Source: Bacteroidales bacterium (lineage in GTDB: Bacteria; Bacteroidota; Bacteroidia; Bacteroidales; UBA932). From it: a DNA stretch of 64,000 nt. Both the position numbers and the translations under genes were made by a program. The stretch is from contig JAKSKD010000003.1 in the NCBI GenBank assembly GCA_024401925.1, positions 38,499 through 102,498 on the forward strand. The letters run 5' to 3'. The notes beneath the pieces are model-generated. The model saw only the letters and a program-made list of their open reading frames with translations, was not told where the DNA came from and did not search any database. Every line of letters starts with the position of its first letter. The stretch's first letter is position 1. Of the stretch, positions 24,884-34,088 are shown in pieces.

Positions 24884-26623
24884 ATGAAAAAGCTATATAT
24901 CATAATCACATCTGTCCTGATGATCCTTTCAGGATGTAGTCCTGAAGACGGAACATATACACTAAAAATCATTTCAACCAACGACGTACATGGAAGTTGG
25001 TTCGACGAAGACTACGTTACAGGAGAGCAGAGTGCTTCATTGACAGCAATAAACAGTTATGTGGACAGCATCCGCAAGGCAGAAGGTCCGGAGAATGTCA
25101 TCCTCATCGATGCTGGGGATTGCCTGCAGGGTGACAATGCCAGCTACTACTACAACTATATCGTACCGGAAAAGGCTCACTTGTTTCCAAGGATTGCCGC
25201 ATATATGGGATATGATGCCATAATCGTGGGAAACCACGACATAGAGACAGGCCATAATATCTATGACAAAGTGAGGAAGGAACTTGAAAGCGAAGGGATT
25301 CCTTTTCTGGCAGGAAACGCAATACGAACAGACAGCGGAAAGCCATATTTCCAGCCATACACTATTCTCAGAAAAAATGGGCTTAAAGTCGCAATTTTGG
25401 GATACACCAACGCCAATATCAAGGCTTGGCTCAATGAAAGCCTGTGGGAAGGATTAGACTTCAAATCTCTTATTCCGGCGGTGCAGGAAGATGTCAATAA
25501 AGTAATTGCAAAGGAAAAGCCACAGGCAGTAATCGTTGCTGTTCATTCCGGCACAGGTGACGGCGAGGGAAACGTTCTTGAAAGTCAGGCTCTGGATCTG
25601 TACAATTCACTGGAAGGCGTGGACCTTCTCATTGGAGCCCACGACCATCGGCCATACTGCATATCAGACAGCAGCTTCAGTTATATCAATGCCGGAAATG
25701 CGGCGCGGAATTTCGGGCTCAGCACAATCCGCATCACGATAGAAGACGGGAAGGTTTCCAGCAAAACTACGGAAAGTTCCCTTGTGGCAGCAGATCCCGG
25801 AAACGCCAGCCAGTCAATGAAGGAAAAATTCAAAGAGGATTATGATGCAGTCAAAGCCTTCACAATGAAGGAAGTAGGGAAATTGGAAAAGGATATGAGG
25901 ACATCCGATTCATTTGTCGGCATGTGTGATTATATTAATCTTCTTCATACCGTCTCATTAGGATGCAGTCCTGCGCAGATTTCTATTGCGGCACCTCTGA
26001 CAATGAATCAGACCATAAAGGCCGGCACACTCATATATGACGATATGTTCAAGATATATCGCTTTGAGAACCAACTCTTCGTGGTCAGAATGAGCGGACA
26101 GGAACTGAAGGACTTCCTGGAGTATTCATATAATCTGTGGATTCAGACAGCGAGCAGACCGGAAGACCATATTCTTAGAATAATTCCACGGGAAGATGCT
26201 AGAGCCGGGACAAAAAAATGGTCATTTGATAAGGCCTCATACAATTTTGACTCCGCGGCCGGCATAAACTATACTGTTGATGTCACAAAAGAGTACGGAG
26301 ACAGAGTCTGCATTTCAACTCTTGCAGATGGTTCCGAATTCAATTTTGATGAGCAATATAATGTGGCAATGACATCATACCGGGCATCCGGAGGAGGCGG
26401 TGCAATGACTGAAGGGGCAGGGATAGATACATCCACGATTGACGAGCGTGTAGTTGCAAAATATCCTGAGATACGTGATCTGATCTACCAGTTCATTACG
26501 CAGAACGGTACGATAACCCCGGAACTGATTGCTGGCCCACATCTCGGGCATTGGAATTTCGTCCCTGAAAACATCTGCGGTCCGGCCCTGGAACGAGACT
26601 GGAACCTTATGTTTGGAAATTAA
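24884..26623 (+). CDS. UshA-like 5'-nucleotidase/metallophosphoesterase lipoprotein
   Basis: A 579-residue lipoprotein (lipobox LSGC near residue 18). The metallophosphoesterase core is complete: STNDVHGSWF (first D-x-H), LIDAGDCLQGDNASY, IVGNHDIETG, AVHSGTGDGEG and GAHDHRPYC. The C-terminal 5'-nucleotidase domain (about residues 340-560) includes FRFENQLFVVRMSGQELKDF, NYTVDVTKEYGD and YRASGGGGAMTEG. Such enzymes hydrolyse nucleotides outside the cytoplasm to nucleosides, here probably anchored to the periplasmic or outer-membrane face. It is divergent from the GSCFA gene and converges with ffh. Confidence 0.9.
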   Translation: MKKLYIIITSVLMILSGCSPEDGTYTLKIISTNDVHGSWFDEDYVTGEQSASLTAINSYVDSIRKAEGPENVILIDAGDCLQGDNASYYYNYIVPEKAHLFPRIAAYMGYDAIIVGNHDIETGHNIYDKVRKELESEGIPFLAGNAIRTDSGKPYFQPYTILRKNGLKVAILGYTNANIKAWLNESLWEGLDFKSLIPAVQEDVNKVIAKEKPQAVIVAVHSGTGDGEGNVLESQALDLYNSLEGVDLLIGAHDHRPYCISDSSFSYINAGNAARNFGLSTIRITIEDGKVSSKTTESSLVAADPGNASQSMKEKFKEDYDAVKAFTMKEVGKLEKDMRTSDSFVGMCDYINLLHTVSLGCSPAQISIAAPLTMNQTIKAGTLIYDDMFKIYRFENQLFVVRMSGQELKDFLEYSYNLWIQTASRPEDHILRIIPREDARAGTKKWSFDKASYNFDSAAGINYTVDVTKEYGDRVCISTLADGSEFNFDEQYNVAMTSYRASGGGGAMTEGAGIDTSTIDERVVAKYPEIRDLIYQFITQNGTITPELIAGPHLGHWNFVPENICGPALERDWNLMFGN

Positions 26624-26630
26624 TAGAGAA

Positions 26631-27956
26631 TTATCTTCTTAAACCGCGGAGACGCTGGGCCAAGTCACCACTGGCAGCCATCTTCATCATCTTTCTCGTA
26701 CCCTCAAACTGTTTGAGGAGTTTGTTGACGTCCTGGAGTGACGTCCCGGATCCGTCCGCAATTCTCTTGCGACGGGAACCGTTGATGGCTTCAGGATGAT
26801 GCTTTTCATAAGGTGTCATTGAAAGTATGATGGCTTCAGTGGATTTGAACGCTGTATCATTGTCGATATCGACATCCTTGATTGCTTTGTCCATACCCGG
26901 AATCATACCGGCCAAGTCCTTGATATTTCCCATCTTACGGACCTGCTGTATCTGATTATAGAAATCTTCGAGGGTAAACTGATCCTTGACGAGTTTCTTC
27001 TTGAGTTCACGTGCCTGTTTCTCATCAAACTGTTCCTGCGCCTTCTCCACAAGGGATACCACATCACCCATTCCGAGGATACGGTCAGCAATACGCGCAG
27101 GATGGAATACATCGAGAGCCTCCATTTTCTCACCGGTGGAGACAAACTTTATCGGTTTTCCTACTACAGCCTTTATTGAAAGGGCGGCACCTCCCCTGGT
27201 ATCACCGTCCAGCTTGGTCAGAACGACTCCGTCGAAATCAAGCCTGTCATTGAAAGCCTTTGCCGTCTCGACGGCATCCTGTCCCGTCATTGCATCAACT
27301 ACGAAAAGGGTCTCCGTCGGCTTTACAGACTTATGCAGGGCTGATATCTCGTTCATCAATTCCTCATCGACAGCAAGGCGTCCGGCAGTATCTACAATCA
27401 CAACACTGAAACCTTCCTGACCGGCCTTTCTGACCGCAGCATCCGCAACTTTTATCGGATCTGTCTCTCCATCGACGGAGAATACCGGTACATTAATCTG
27501 CTCTCCCAGTGTCTTGAGTTGCTCGATTGCGGCGGGACGGAATGTATCACAGGCGGCAAGAAGCACTTTCATACCCTTCTTGCTCTTGAGATAGAGGGCC
27601 AGCTTGCCGGAGAACGTAGTCTTACCGGAACCGTTAAGCCCGGCCACAAGCACAACCGCAGGGCTTCCCTTCACGTTGATATCACTCGACGCACTCCCCA
27701 TGAAATCGGCAAGTTCGTCGTGGACGATCTTGACCATCATCTGCTGAGGCTTGACAGCAGTGAGGACATTCTGGCCTATTGCCTTTGCCTTGACCCTGTC
27801 GCAGAAATCCTTTGCTACCTTGTAGCTCACATCGGCATCAAGCAACGCACGCCGGATATCCTTAAGAGTTTCCGCTATATTAATATCGGTAATTTTTCCT
27901 TCTCCTTTCAGGATTTTGAAGGATCTTTCGAGTCTTTCTGATAGATTTTCAAACAT
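26631..27956 (-). CDS. ffh: Signal recognition particle protein Ffh
   Basis: A 441-residue SRP54 GTPase. The N domain starts MFENLSERLERSFKILKGEG; the G domain has Walker A AGLNGSGKTTFSGKLA, LAACDTFRPAAIEQL, VIVDTAGRLAVDEELMNE, TKLDGDTRGGAALS and the DARGG-like GDTRGG; the C-terminal M domain (from about residue 325) has MGNIKDLAGMIPGM and the RNA-binding SRRKRIADGSGTSLQDVNKL. It targets nascent membrane proteins together with 4.5S RNA and FtsY. The ATG at 27965 lies within the -7 box, so the start is taken at 27956, which gives a near-leaderless mRNA. Confidence 0.96.
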   Translation of the reverse strand: MFENLSERLERSFKILKGEGKITDINIAETLKDIRRALLDADVSYKVAKDFCDRVKAKAIGQNVLTAVKPQQMMVKIVHDELADFMGSASSDINVKGSPAVVLVAGLNGSGKTTFSGKLALYLKSKKGMKVLLAACDTFRPAAIEQLKTLGEQINVPVFSVDGETDPIKVADAAVRKAGQEGFSVVIVDTAGRLAVDEELMNEISALHKSVKPTETLFVVDAMTGQDAVETAKAFNDRLDFDGVVLTKLDGDTRGGAALSIKAVVGKPIKFVSTGEKMEALDVFHPARIADRILGMGDVVSLVEKAQEQFDEKQARELKKKLVKDQFTLEDFYNQIQQVRKMGNIKDLAGMIPGMDKAIKDVDIDNDTAFKSTEAIILSMTPYEKHHPEAINGSRRKRIADGSGTSLQDVNKLLKQFEGTRKMMKMAASGDLAQRLRGLRR

Positions 27957-27962
27957 AATGTG

Positions 27963-27970
27963 CAAATTTA
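27963..27970 (-). promoter_or_regulatory. -7 promoter element of ffh, near-leaderless
   Basis: The minus strand reads TAAATTTG (TAnnTTTG), ending 6 nt before the start at 27956. Confidence 0.5.
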
Positions 27971-28043
27971 TTTAAAAAACCTTAAACCAAAGATGTCCGC
28001 CATCAATTTTTAACCTAAATGTATATGATAACACAAAAATGAC

Positions 28044-28457
28044 GTGGAAAGGGAGATTGCCAAGAGAATTTCCCGCAATCTCAAACAATGGTGCACTGAC
28101 AAGAAATATTGTCAGTCAAATTACTCAGTGGAAGATGTAGCCGAAGAACTTGACGTTACAGCCGATCAATTGCGACGGTTCTTTCTGTGCTACATCCAGA
28201 TCAGATTCGTGGTGTGGAGGAAGAAATTGAGAATAAACTATGCCAGGAATCTATTATTGGAATTCCCGGAAGCCCCGCTGGAGCAGATTGGAATCCTGGT
28301 TGGCATCAACGACAAGGCAAATTTCCGGAGGCAGTTTATTGAGGAGACAGGAATAAGCCCGACACAATGGAAGGACATCCATAGCCGCAAATGCCGCAGA
28401 AACCGGCGCAGGAATGAGCGGAAACAGCGGCATCCCGACATCTCGTCATTGCTGTAA
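28044..28457 (+). CDS. AraC-type helix-turn-helix protein, DNA-binding domain only
   Basis: A 137-residue protein that is essentially one AraC/XylS DNA-binding domain: YSVEDVAEELDVTADQLRRFF (first HTH), then RINYARNLLLEFPEAPLEQIG, ILVGINDKANFRRQFIEETG and ISPTQWKDI (second HTH with the family's F-R-x-F-x-x-x-G-x-S-P-x-x-x pattern). There is no sensor domain. The tail is very basic (KCRRNRRRNERKQRH). Its target is not evident; the next operon is convergent. A terminator hairpin follows at 28500-28531. Confidence 0.8.
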   Translation: MEREIAKRISRNLKQWCTDKKYCQSNYSVEDVAEELDVTADQLRRFFLCYIQIRFVVWRKKLRINYARNLLLEFPEAPLEQIGILVGINDKANFRRQFIEETGISPTQWKDIHSRKCRRNRRRNERKQRHPDISSLL

Positions 28458-28499
28458 CTGCCCGACCGGGGTTGTCGGCACACGATGAGTGCAGACAAA

Positions 28500-28531
28500 G
28501 TGAAGGCGGCCAATTCAGCCGCCTTCGTTTT
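28500..28531. terminator. Rho-independent terminator between convergent genes
   Basis: GAAGGCGGC (28502-28510) and GCCGCCTTC (28518-28526) form a perfect 9-bp stem with a 7-nt loop, followed by GTTTTC on the plus strand and preceded by an A-containing run that gives a weaker T-tract on the minus strand. It ends the AraC-type gene and perhaps also the minus-strand operon. Confidence 0.7.
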
Positions 28532-28558
28532 CACACAATAATAAAACACACAAAAACA

Positions 28559-29305
28559 CTACTTATGAATCGAGCCTGAACCGCTCGTCTTCATATCATA
28601 ATGATCAATTGCCAGATTGTTGATATAGATGTCACCGGAGCCGGCAACTGAGAAAGAACCTTCCGTTGCCTTACCGGAGAGCTTAATATCGCCAGAGCCT
28701 GCTATGGACGCAGCAATCTTCTCAACGTCAATGTCCTCGGCCTCAAGGTCTCCCGAACCGGCTATGGATGTAGAGAAGAATTTTGCAGTTACATTTTCAA
28801 TATCAATATCGCCTGAGCCTGCTATGGATGAAGAGAATGTACCGACATTAAAATTCTTCAGTTCTGCATCACCGGAACCGGCAATAGATATCTCGAAAGA
28901 ATCACCGGAAACAGGACTCAGGTTCTCAAAGTCTCCGGAACCGGAAATTCTGACCTTCCTGAGCTTGTCAGAATTTACGTAAATCCTGATATCTTCTTTG
29001 GAAACAAGGGATACATTCTTTTCTGTCTTGATTTCAAGTGATGAACCTTTCACATTGACTGTGATGAATGAATGAAGGTTCTCATATGCTACAACCTTCA
29101 CCGAAGGAGCATCCTCGCTGTATGAATAATATATGTCGGCAGGTACTGAAACACTCACAGCATCAAATGCCTCAACAGTATATTCCTTTTCAACGATTGA
29201 ACCGGAGCCTACAATCCGCTTTCCGCCCCATCCTTCGCCGTTGACCTTTACAAATGCACAGCTGCTCAAAATGCAGCACAGAACAACAATTCCTAACTTT
29301 TTCAT
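28559..29305 (-). CDS. DUF2807 (GIN-domain) lipoprotein-like protein
   Basis: A 248-residue protein with a lipoprotein-type signal (MKKLGIVVLCCILSSCAFVK). The rest is the head-GIN/DUF2807 domain: GSIVEKEYTVEAFDAVSVSV followed by at least six copies of an S-I-A-G-S-G-D type motif about 20 residues apart (GSGDFENL, GSGDAELK, GSGDIDIE, GSGDLEAE, GSGDIKLS, GSGDIYIN), which points to a right-handed beta-helix. It is surface or periplasmic; function unknown. Its start overlaps the GntR gene stop by 4 nt, so it is the last gene of the ABC-transporter operon. Confidence 0.85.
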   Translation of the reverse strand: MKKLGIVVLCCILSSCAFVKVNGEGWGGKRIVGSGSIVEKEYTVEAFDAVSVSVPADIYYSYSEDAPSVKVVAYENLHSFITVNVKGSSLEIKTEKNVSLVSKEDIRIYVNSDKLRKVRISGSGDFENLSPVSGDSFEISIAGSGDAELKNFNVGTFSSSIAGSGDIDIENVTAKFFSTSIAGSGDLEAEDIDVEKIAASIAGSGDIKLSGKATEGSFSVAGSGDIYINNLAIDHYDMKTSGSGSIHK

Positions 29306-29640
29306 ATTAATATTTCATTTGGTTTAATTCCTAATAATTTCATTCTCTTCAATATACGGGGAAGTTCATTCTCCATGAAGTCGGCCCTCTGGGCGGCAAG
29401 GACGATATTCCTGGCATCACCTGCCACATAATACCCGAGTCCCCGCTTTGTATAAATGACCCCCATATCCGTCAGCTTCTCGAAAGAACGGGCGACGGTG
29501 TTCGGATTCACTCCGATTTCGGCAGCATACTCACGGACGGAAAGCACCCTGTCTCCGGGCGACAGTTCCCCGGAAAGAATCTTCTCGCATATCACATCGA
29601 CTATCTGAAGATATATCGGTTTATTACTGTCAAATTCCAT
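29302..29640 (-). CDS. GntR-family regulator, YtrA-like
   Basis: A 112-residue protein of the short YtrA subfamily. The winged HTH is at residues 5-75: KPIYLQIVDVICEKILSGEL, SVREYAAEIGVNPNTVARSF, EKLTDMGVIYTKRGLGYYVA. A C-terminal helix follows instead of a ligand domain. In YtrA systems the regulator represses its own ABC-transporter operon; here it is the third gene, after the ATPase and the permease. An inverted repeat suited as operator lies at 31269-31292 between the operon promoter and first gene (inference). Confidence 0.88.
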   Translation of the reverse strand: MEFDSNKPIYLQIVDVICEKILSGELSPGDRVLSVREYAAEIGVNPNTVARSFEKLTDMGVIYTKRGLGYYVAGDARNIVLAAQRADFMENELPRILKRMKLLGIKPNEILI

Positions 29641-29642
29641 AC

Positions 29643-30443
29643 CTAATACTTAATTCTTTTTATCCTGAAGAAAAGTGCAATGGCCAATACAGCAAACCAC
29701 AGGAACAGCGCCACATTTACGATTGCATTAAGTAAAAATACTGCTGTTTCTTCATTTACCGAAAATAAATAATCTTCAATCCTGTCATCGTCCAGAGATC
29801 CGAAAATCAGGAAAATGGCCAATACGAACAGCATAATAAGGAGCAGTAATGACAGGAAACTCTTTCCGGCCTTGGCCTTTTTGAACACCAGTGCTCCCAG
29901 AAGGAAGAAGATCATCAATTCCGCAGCTTCCAGCCAAATACTGAAAAGAGGGCAGATATTCACAAGCAGTGGAGTGCTCCCTTCAAAGAATGATTTTGAG
30001 AACAGAATCGATAATTCGTTGGTATAGGAGTGGTCGAAAAGTGTAATAACCTCATTGAAAAGCACATTTCCCAGGAGCACTACACCAGGGACCAATATCA
30101 GTGAGATGATTAGCATTGAGACCAGTTTCTCAAGAGTCGTGACAGGCATCATAGCCCAGGTGCTTCCTCCTTGTTTTGATGTCAGGTATCCATACATTTT
30201 TGGTGAGAATGAAAATACCATCGAAACGAGCGCAATCGATATCGCTGATGTTGCACAAGACGTAGCATCAACGTGCCACATATGGGACTCATCAAACATT
30301 ACGGCAAAACTTCCCGCAATAAGGTAGACTATTACAGGCATAATGGTAAAGATAATCAGACTTATCCCATATCTGTCTGCAACATTCCTGAGATCGAAAC
30401 GGAAATACTTCCAGAACCGTTTTATATTGAATACGTTACTCAT
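29643..30443 (-). CDS. ABC transporter permease, six-helix type
   Basis: A 266-residue integral membrane protein with six hydrophobic segments, for example ISLIIFTIMPVIVYLIAGSF (about residues 28-47), LISLILVPGVVLLGN, AAELMIFFLLGALVF, LLLLIMLFVLAIFLIF and NVALFLWFAVLAIALFF. It has no recognisable conserved motif, which is usual for such ABC-2-like permeases. It overlaps the ATPase gene upstream by 8 nt and precedes the GntR gene by 2 nt; with them it makes a YtrBC-like exporter of unknown substrate. Confidence 0.75.
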   Translation of the reverse strand: MSNVFNIKRFWKYFRFDLRNVADRYGISLIIFTIMPVIVYLIAGSFAVMFDESHMWHVDATSCATSAISIALVSMVFSFSPKMYGYLTSKQGGSTWAMMPVTTLEKLVSMLIISLILVPGVVLLGNVLFNEVITLFDHSYTNELSILFSKSFFEGSTPLLVNICPLFSIWLEAAELMIFFLLGALVFKKAKAGKSFLSLLLLIMLFVLAIFLIFGSLDDDRIEDYLFSVNEETAVFLLNAIVNVALFLWFAVLAIALFFRIKRIKY

Positions 30444-31260
30444 ATAGCTTCTTTATTAGTTCCTTATTACTATGTGCCGCATTGAAAAGAGCCTCCACAT
30501 TGACCTTTGAATCCTCTCCTGTTTCATTGACAAACACCTGAACGAAACCTCCGGGCAGTTGTTCTGAATAAAGCGACCCGGGCTTGACTGTGTTCCCATA
30601 ATCAAAATACAGTTTCTCTGTAATCTCAGCAACGCTGCGGTTGAGCAGTACATCATTATTATCCAGGATGATGATAGGATCGATAATACTTTCAAGATCC
30701 CGCACCTGATGTGTAGAAATAATAACTACCGAATCATCTGATGTATATTTCAAGAGCGCTTTCCTGAACTGCGACTTGGACGGGATGTCCAACCCGTTTG
30801 TAGGCTCATCAAGGAACAAATACTTGACTCCCAGCGACAGAGCAAATGCGATATGAGTTTTTTTCAACTGACCGGTGGACATAGTATTCATTTTCGAAGA
30901 ACCGTCCACCTCGAATTCTTCAAGTATGGTCTGGAATTTCTGCAGATCGAAATTCGACCAAAAAGCCCCGTACATCCTCGCATAACGTATTGCCGGAATA
31001 TTGGGAGCCTGAACTTCATCCGGAAGATAATACTGATTACTAAGCAGAGACGGTCTGCGATTGAACGGATTTTCTCCATCAGTGCAGATTGAGCCGCTTC
31101 CAGCATTCTTCAATCCAGCGAGCAGAGTCAGCAATGTGGTCTTTCCCACTCCGTTCTCACCAAGCAAGCCATATATCTTGCCATCTTCAAGCCTAATTGA
31201 AATATGGTCAAGAACGGATTTCGAACCGTAGCTGAAGCCTAAATCATTAATTTCAATCAT
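30436..31260 (-). CDS. ABC transporter ATP-binding protein
   Basis: A 274-residue ATPase subunit. Walker A is GLLGENGVGKTTLL (about residue 33-46), the signature is MSTGQLKKTHIAFALSLG (variant of LSGGQ), Walker B YLFLDEPTNGLD and the H-loop IISTHQVRDLESI. The C-terminal 60 residues are an extra domain. It is the first gene of the operon with permease, GntR regulator and DUF2807 protein; a GntR-controlled exporter is the best guess. Confidence 0.9.
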   Translation of the reverse strand: MIEINDLGFSYGSKSVLDHISIRLEDGKIYGLLGENGVGKTTLLTLLAGLKNAGSGSICTDGENPFNRRPSLLSNQYYLPDEVQAPNIPAIRYARMYGAFWSNFDLQKFQTILEEFEVDGSSKMNTMSTGQLKKTHIAFALSLGVKYLFLDEPTNGLDIPSKSQFRKALLKYTSDDSVVIISTHQVRDLESIIDPIIILDNNDVLLNRSVAEITEKLYFDYGNTVKPGSLYSEQLPGGFVQVFVNETGEDSKVNVEALFNAAHSNKELIKKLYE

Positions 31261-31268
31261 ATTTTATT

Positions 31269-31301
31269 AGTGTATTAGAGCATTAGTACACTGCAAAGAT
31301 A
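31269..31301 (-). promoter_or_regulatory. Promoter and GntR operator candidate of the ABC operon
   Basis: The minus strand -7 box reads TATCTTTG (31294-31301). Between it and the start codon at 31260 is AGTGTA-N12-TACACT (31269-31292), an inverted repeat at the expected transcription start. It suits a dimeric YtrA-type repressor such as the GntR protein in this operon. Confidence 0.5.
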
Positions 31302-31338
31302 AATCAAAAATCAATACTTCCAAATAATTTCTGAAAAA

Positions 31339-32727
31339 TTATTGATGAGGTTCTCTGAGGAGGTCGAGTACGACCTTTACCGGATTGAAAGTTTCAACAG
31401 GCACTTCAACGAAGAGAGTGTTCCAGTCGCTCATTGACCCGTTCCATAAACCCGGAAGTTCCAAAGCTTTCAGAACTCGTCCCTGATAACTTTTCTCACT
31501 TATGAAGCCGGTCTCTTCATCGACGAAGTCAATAAGGTTGAACTTATTGCCCTTATAGTCGCGCAAGCAGCATACAAGATCCACGGGATTGAAATGGGTT
31601 GAAGCTTTCAATGCTCCGACTGCATCCGGATTGTTCTTGTCAATCTGCGCTCCTTCCAGAATCTGAAGAGATGTCGAGCCATCGGAAGCGGCAACAATGA
31701 ACGGCCCTCCGCCAGGTTCTCCGGTATTTCTGACCATACCGCAGACACGGATAGGCCGGTTGAGTTTATTCCTGATGGCCTTTTCCCTGTCGCAACTTGA
31801 AGGAAGATTGACGCAGAGGTCCGAAGCAAGGAACGCCTCAATCTCGTCATACAACGCAGGAGAAGGATTTTCATCAATTTTCCTGAGGTAGGCAAAAATT
31901 CTGTCCCTGAGCATCAGGGCACGTCCCATAAGGACTTCCTTATATGCTGCCGTCAACGGAAGGTATCTTTCATTGGATACATTGTCAATATTCTTGATAG
32001 AGACAAGTTCGTCTTCGACTTCATTCAAATTATATATCAGGGCGCCGTGGCCGGCAGGTCTCCTCAGCACAGTGCCATCCTCTTTGAGGAAAGGACGGTT
32101 CTCAAGATCGACGGCAACAGTATTGGTTTCCGGATCCTGATACGTGAAACTGATGTTGTAACGTACGTTGTACTTCTTTTCATATCTGTCAAGCACCTCA
32201 CTCATCGCAGACTCGAAAAGGCTGCGGTGTTCCGGGGAAATAGTGAAGATGATATTTACACTTCCATCGTCATTCCTCATATATTCCTGACCTTCAACAA
32301 GATGCTCTGCAAGAGCGGTACGGCACTCTCCGTCCGGATAACGATGGAACTTGAGGACTCCTTTCGGTTTGGATCCATAACCCAAGCCCTCGTCAGTCAG
32401 AAGCATCCTGGCGGCATCCTTACCGTCAAATATTGAAGGGTCGTAGAAGGCGAATGACTTGATTTGAGATGCAAGTTTTGCCACCTGTTCATTTGGGCAT
32501 TCAAGTCCGGCAAAAATATCCTTGAACATTCTGGAAGCGGCACCGGATGCCGGAACGAATTTACATTTGCCTTTGATGTCAGCATTATGGTAATACTTTC
32601 TCGCAGCTTCGATTCCAGACTGGTCAAGTACCTCTATTCCATTACCGGGAACAGCAGGAGCAACAATATTAAGCCAAGGGAAACCTTTTTTAAACCTTTC
32701 AATCTGGGAGTCAAAATTCTGTGCCAT
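31339..32727 (-). CDS. DUF4301 family protein
   Basis: A 462-residue protein of the Bacteroidota DUF4301 family: AAKYY-type start, then GKCKFVPASGAASRMFKDIF (a G-A-A-S-R-M motif reminiscent of nucleotidyltransferases), GVLKFHRYPDGECRTALAEH, FTISPEHRSLFESAMSE and RPAGHGALIYNLNEVEDELV. The pattern suggests a nucleotidyltransferase-like fold acting on a sugar phosphate, but no reaction is known to me. It is the last gene of the operon starting at 36632, 11 nt after pdxB. Confidence 0.85.
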   Translation of the reverse strand: MAQNFDSQIERFKKGFPWLNIVAPAVPGNGIEVLDQSGIEAARKYYHNADIKGKCKFVPASGAASRMFKDIFAGLECPNEQVAKLASQIKSFAFYDPSIFDGKDAARMLLTDEGLGYGSKPKGVLKFHRYPDGECRTALAEHLVEGQEYMRNDDGSVNIIFTISPEHRSLFESAMSEVLDRYEKKYNVRYNISFTYQDPETNTVAVDLENRPFLKEDGTVLRRPAGHGALIYNLNEVEDELVSIKNIDNVSNERYLPLTAAYKEVLMGRALMLRDRIFAYLRKIDENPSPALYDEIEAFLASDLCVNLPSSCDREKAIRNKLNRPIRVCGMVRNTGEPGGGPFIVAASDGSTSLQILEGAQIDKNNPDAVGALKASTHFNPVDLVCCLRDYKGNKFNLIDFVDEETGFISEKSYQGRVLKALELPGLWNGSMSDWNTLFVEVPVETFNPVKVVLDLLREPHQ

Positions 32728-32738
32728 AACAAAATGTA

Positions 32739-33770
32739 TTATTCAATGAAAAATTCTCTTCTATAATTGTATTCAAGACGCATCCTCTCAAAATCCGAAG
32801 GATTGAGCCGGAAAAGGAAATCATCGGTGAATATAGGAAAATTATATTGGAATGCAGACGTCACCTGTCCTTGGCTCATACGCTTGAGATCAAGTTTAAT
32901 CGGGCCCGAGTCAGGATCCGTTTCCGGAAAATAATCAAAAAGCTCAGTGAAAGAAAAAAAACGTGCAATAGCCTTTACGACGGCTGCAGTAGCATTCTGT
33001 TTTCCCTGATAGGAATACCCGGCGATATGAGGCGTTGCAATGTCCACCTTCTCAACAAGATGAAGATTCACGTGAGGTTCATTGTTCCAGGTATCGATAA
33101 TGACAGGGCCAAGTTTCGGAATAGAATATATGAGAGCATCATCATCTACTATCTCCCCACGGGCAGCATTGATAAAGAACGCACCGGGCTGCATCTTCGC
33201 GAAGAAGTCAAAATCACACATCCCCCTCGTAGAATCATTCAAAGGAACGTGCATTGTAACTATATTGGATTCACGTAAAAGTTCATCCATCGTTACAAAG
33301 CCATAAGAACCTTCAGCCTCTGCTCTCGGAGGGTCACATTTTAGAACACTGAACCCAAGACGGAGGGCCATCTCTTCAACTCTCTTTCCGACATTGCCGA
33401 CACCGATGATGCCGATAACCATATTATCAAGACGGATTGCACGGCGTGATGCAGAGCCGTACAACGCGGAAAAAACGTAATTCATGACGCCACCGGCATT
33501 ACACCCTGATGCATTCTGGACATAAATTCCTGCTTTTTTGCAGAAATCGAAATCAATATGGTCTGTACCGATTGTCGCCGTTGCTATAATCTTGACAGCA
33601 GTGTCCCGGAGTAACGCCTCATCACATCTTGTCCTGGTCCTAACGACAAGAGCATCAGCATCAAGCAGATCACCGTTCGTCATCTCCGCACCGGGGATGT
33701 AGCAAACGTCCGCATACCGCTCAAACACACCCTTTATGAAAGGAATGCCGCTGTCAATAACAATCTTCAT
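32739..33770 (-). CDS. pdxB: 4-phosphoerythronate dehydrogenase
   Basis: A 343-residue D-2-hydroxyacid dehydrogenase of pyridoxal-phosphate synthesis. Motifs: VVRTRTRCDEALL, ATATIGTDHIDFDFCKKAGI, IIGVGNVGKRVEEMALRLGF (NAD-binding G-x-G-x-x-G), HVPLNDSTRGMCDFDFFAKM, INAARGEIVDDDAL, and TPHIAGYSYQGKQNATAAVV with the catalytic His. The GYSYQGK motif and the extra C-terminal domain separate PdxB from other members. Its ATG shares bases with the stop codon region of the dciA-like gene. Confidence 0.92.
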   Translation of the reverse strand: MKIVIDSGIPFIKGVFERYADVCYIPGAEMTNGDLLDADALVVRTRTRCDEALLRDTAVKIIATATIGTDHIDFDFCKKAGIYVQNASGCNAGGVMNYVFSALYGSASRRAIRLDNMVIGIIGVGNVGKRVEEMALRLGFSVLKCDPPRAEAEGSYGFVTMDELLRESNIVTMHVPLNDSTRGMCDFDFFAKMQPGAFFINAARGEIVDDDALIYSIPKLGPVIIDTWNNEPHVNLHLVEKVDIATPHIAGYSYQGKQNATAAVVKAIARFFSFTELFDYFPETDPDSGPIKLDLKRMSQGQVTSAFQYNFPIFTDDFLFRLNPSDFERMRLEYNYRREFFIE

Positions 33771-34087
33771 TATTTAAGTATGATTTCCGTGACAACCCGA
33801 CAGGACGCGCCTTCTTTGGTAAAGAGATCATCCTTGCTCAAGGCATCATTAATCTTTTCCATAATCATATCTTTCTGGAACATCAACTGGCTCCTGACCA
33901 CCGATGAATCCAGAGTGATATATAGCCTGCCTTCCCGGAAAAATTTCTTCACAGTGAACCTGGCAGCCCCGGACACTTCATCCCAGGCAGCAAAGATACG
34001 CTGTGTGTTAAGTCCTCTGTATAAGCCGCTTGATTTCAGAAACTGAGCCATAAGTTCCTTCATATCAATTGCTTTCTTTCTGGACAT
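33770..34087 (-). CDS. DUF721/DciA-like protein
   Basis: A 105-residue protein of the DUF721 family (DciA-type): MAQFLKSSGLYRGLNTQRIF, AAWDEVSGAARFTVKKFFRE, GRLYITLDSSVVRSQLMFQK then KINDAL. The conserved W in 'AWDEVSG' and the 'L-x-V-x-L-x-S-S-x-x-R-x-x-L' motif are present. DciA loads replicative helicase in many bacteria; neighbouring recF supports a DNA-replication setting. The ORF is open to 34165, but MSRKKAID at 34087 is preferred: it overlaps only the recF stop codon region (34089) and homology begins there. Confidence 0.82.
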   Translation of the reverse strand: MSRKKAIDMKELMAQFLKSSGLYRGLNTQRIFAAWDEVSGAARFTVKKFFREGRLYITLDSSVVRSQLMFQKDMIMEKINDALSKDDLFTKEGASCRVVTEIILK

Positions 34088-34088
34088 T

